Assembly (NCBI GenBank): GCA_048213135.1
Contig: PS015163.1
Span: 131,009-153,210, forward strand
Source: Reclinomonas americana ATCC 50394
Taxonomy: Eukaryota > Jakobida > Jakobea > Jakobida
DNA length: 22,202 nt
Reading direction: 5' to 3'
Shown here one piece after another: positions 19,878-22,202 of this stretch (positions are counted from its first letter, which is position 1; every line of letters begins with the position of its first letter). Under the pieces are notes generated by a model. It was not told where the DNA came from and ran no database searches. It worked only from the letters and a program-made list of their open reading frames with translations. Position numbers and translations under genes: made by a program.

Positions 19878-22202
19878 TCGGCGTCATCAATGCCGGTGGT
19901 CTGATCACTGGCGGCAGTGTGACAACCGCTGGCTCTCTGCAAGGCGGCAGCGTAAGCACTCTCGGTGTGATCAATGCCGGTGGTGTGATCACTGGCGGCA
20001 GTGTGACGACAGCTGGTTCTCTTCAAGGCGGCAGCGTCAGCACTCTTGGCGTCATCAGTGCCGGTGGCCTGATTACCGGCGGCAGCGTGACGACGGCTGG
20101 TTCGCTGCAAGGCGGCAGTATCAGCACCCTCGGCGTGATCAATGCCGGTGGTCTGATTACTGGCGGGGGTGTGACGACAGCTGGTTCTCTGCAAGGAGGC
20201 AGCGTCAGCACCCTCGGCGTGATCAATGCCGGTGGTGTGATCACTGGCGGCAGTGTGACGACCGCTGGTTCTCTTCAAGGCGGCAGCGTCAGCACTCTTG
20301 GCGTCATCAATGCCGGTGGCCTGATTACCGGCGGCAGCGTGACGACGGCTGGTTCGCTGCAAGGCGGCAGTATCAGCACCCTCGGCGTGATCAATGCCGG
20401 TGGTGTGATTACTGGCGGCAGTGTGACGACCGCCGGTTCTCTGCAAGGCGGCAGCATCAGCACTCTCGGCGTCATCAACGCTGGTGGCTTGATTACTGGC
20501 GGCAGTGTGACGACCGCTGGTTCGCTGCAAGGCGGCAGCATCAGCACTCTGGGTGTGATCAATGCCGGTGGTTTGATTACTGGCGGCAGTGTGACGACCG
20601 CTGGCTCTCTTCAAGGCGGCAGCATCAGCACCCTCGGTGTGATCAATGCCGGCGGTTTGATTACTGGCGGCAGCGTGACGACAGCTGGCACTGTGCAGGG
20701 CCTGTCTCTCAGCGCATCTGGTGTCATCAGCGGTGGCAGTGTGACCACTGTGGGTTCTCTGCAAGGCGGCAGCATCAGCACCCTCGGCGTGATCAATGCC
20801 GGTGGTCTGATTACCGGCGGCAGTGTGACAACCGCCGGGTCTCTGCAAGGCGGCAGCATCAGCACCCTCGGCGTTGTCAACGCTGGTGGTGTGATTACTG
20901 GCGGCAGTGTGACGACAGCCGGCTCTCTGCAGGGCGGCAGCATCAGCACTCTCGGCGTGATCAACGCTGGCGGTCTGATTACTGGCGGCAGTGTGACCAC
21001 TGTGGGCTCACTGCAAGGCGGTAGCGTCAGCACTCTCGGCGTGATTAACGCTGGCGGTCTTATCACCGGTGGCAGTGTGACGACCGCTGGTTCGCTGCAA
21101 GGCGGCAGCATCAGCACCCTCGGTGTGATCAATGCCGGCGGTTTGATTACTGGCGGCAGCGTGACGACGGCTGGCACAGTACAGGGCCTGTCTCTCAGCG
21201 CATCTGGTGTCATCGGCGGCGGAAGTGTGACCACTGTGGGCTCTCTGCAAGGCGGCAGCGTAAGCACTCTCGGCGTGATCAATGCCGGTGGCTTGATTAC
21301 CGGCGGCAGCGTGACGACAGCCGGCTCTCTCCAAGGCGGCAGCATCAGCACCCTCGGCGTTATCAACGCTGGTGGTGTGATAACTGGCGGCAGTGTCACC
21401 ACCGCCGGCTCTCTCCAAGGCGGCAGCATCAGCACCCTCGGCGTTATCAACGCTGGTGGTGTGATAACTGGCGGCAGTGTCACCACCGCCGGGTCTCTGC
21501 AAGGCGGCAGCATCAGCACTCTCGGCGTTATCAACGCTGGTGGTGTGATTACTGGCGGCAGTGTGACGACAGCCGGCTCTCTGCAGGGCGGCAGCATCAG
21601 CACTCTCGGCGTGATCAACGCCGGCGGTCTGATTACTGGCGGCAGTGTTACGACGGCTGGCACAGTACAGGGCCTGTCTCTCAGCGCATCTGGTGTCATC
21701 AGCGGCGGAAGTGTGACCACTGTGGGCTCTCTGCAAGGCGGCAGCGTAAGCACTCTCGGCGTGATCAATGCCGGTGGCCTGATTACTGGCGGTAGCGTGA
21801 CGACAGCTGGTTCTCTTCAAGGCGGCAGCATCAGCACTCTGGGTGTAATCAATGCCGGGGGTCTGATTACCGGCGGCAGTGTGACGACAGCTGGTTCTCT
21901 GCAAGGCGGTAGCGTCAGCACCCTCGGCGTGATCAACGCTGGCGGTCTGATCACCGGTGGTAGTGTGACGACCGCTGGTTCTCTTCAAGGCGGCAGCATC
22001 AGCACTCTGGGTGTGATCAATGCCGGTGGTGTGATTACTGGCGGCAGTGTGACGACAGCTGGTTCGCTGCAAGGCGGCAGCATCAGCACCCTCGGCGTGA
22101 TCAATGCCGGTGGTGTGATTACTGGCGGCAGCGTGACGACCGCTGGCTCGCTGCAAGGCGGCAGCATCAGCACCCTCGGTGTGATGAATGCCGGCGGTTT
22201 GA
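19878..22202 (+). CDS. Giant repeat protein, fourth array segment, open at the window end
   Basis: Open in the plus frame with codons starting at 19880 to the last base (about 774 codons) without a stop or any splice signal being needed. It consists of 28-residue units with TVQGLSLSAS variants at about 20690, 21176 and 21664. One unit reads ITGGGVTTAG (20166) instead of ITGGSVTTAG, and one reads GVIGGGSVTT (21214-21243). The last codons read GVMNAGGL, so the array continues past the window and neither the C-terminus nor an anchor domain is seen. Confidence 0.9.
19959..20463 (+). repeat. Higher-order repeat of 252 nt (three 84-nt units)
   Basis: The three-unit block beginning near 19959 is repeated near 20211 at an offset of 252 nt, with only a handful of differences (for example A/C in ACA/ACC and AGT/AAT in the GVISAGG/GVINAGG codon). 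Copies three units apart are more alike than neighbouring units, which shows duplication of multi-unit blocks. Confidence 0.8.
21320..21487 (+). repeat. Perfect tandem duplication of one 84-nt unit
   Basis: 21320-21403 and 21404-21487 are identical base for base, including rarer choices such as ATA in GTGATAACT and CTCCAA for Leu-Gln. A third adjacent unit starts the same way but diverges. This is probably the youngest event in the array. Confidence 0.9.

Larger units (their letters stand above)
17422..22202 (+). repeat. 84-nt (28-residue) repeat array with interspersed variants
   Basis: From 17422 onward the main period is 84 nt. The unit differs from the 22-residue unit by six extra residues near its start: GVINAGGLITGG in place of GVISGG. 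A 22-residue variant with TVQGLSLSAS recurs irregularly (about 17327, 18220, 18460, 18830 as TVHGLSLSAF, 19312, 20690, 21176, 21664). L/V alternate in GGLITGG and GGVITGG, and I/V in SISTL and SVSTL. The array runs off the window and is cut by three gaps. Confidence 0.93.

Noticed and set aside
15495-22173. Very long open frames on the minus strand, Pro/Leu/Thr-rich or Ala/Asp/His-rich.
   Set aside because: They are shadows: a short in-frame repeat without a stop on the complementary strand stays open through every copy. The splicing, module homology and frame continuity all favour the plus strand.
17422-22202. CRISPR-like array of regular direct repeats.
   Set aside because: Units are contiguous, with no unique spacers, keep an open reading frame and lie in a eukaryotic gene.
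11298-22202. Bacterial adhesin or phage tail-fibre contamination, suggested by the beta-rich repeats.
   Set aside because: The 5' half has twelve spliceosomal-type introns with consistent phases, so the gene is eukaryotic. An ancient bacterial origin of the module cannot be judged from this sequence.

Overview
The window looks like a scaffold from a compact, intron-rich unicellular eukaryote. Introns are mostly 50-85 nt with GT...AG ends, dinucleotide microsatellites are common, and seven N runs mark assembly gaps. I cannot name the lineage. I see no bacterial-type operon, tRNA, rRNA, transposase or CRISPR array.

Left part (1-9853, minus strand): one very large gene. I could chain 42 exons from a candidate ATG at 9853 down to the window edge with every intron phase matching. 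The result is an open protein of about 2,338 residues whose C-terminus lies outside the window. It starts with ankyrin repeats and a TPR-like stretch, passes through a beta-rich middle, and continues as a long helical HEAT/ARM-like solenoid. The family is not recognised; a scaffold or a giant E3-ligase-type protein is a guess.

Middle part (9858-11297): two gaps, CA/GT and GA/CT microsatellites, and a low-complexity minus-strand coding block (10379-10951) with Pro-rich, Gln-rich and poly-Asp tracts. This may be a separate gene or the N-terminal part of the large left gene, because a good splice acceptor sits just before the candidate ATG.

Right part (11298-22202, plus strand): one giant repeat-protein gene, open at both ends. 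Its 5' half (11298-14751) has 13 exons encoding related beta-rich modules of roughly 75-118 residues. The 3' half (15234-22202) is intronless as far as seen and encodes hundreds of copies of Gly/Ser/Thr/Val-rich peptides almost without charged residues. There are 21 consecutive 22-residue repeats of exactly 66 nt, then 28-residue (84 nt) repeats with interspersed variants. The array is broken by gaps whose N counts do not preserve frame. A 380-nt contig (14834-15213) between two gaps encodes the same kind of protein on the opposite strand, so it is probably inserted backwards in the assembly.

Most notable points: a charge-free, probably beta-solenoid fibre protein; a recurrent unusual 5' splice site (GTTGCG in 13 of 53 inferred introns, in both genes); the inverted contig; and very recent duplications inside the array.
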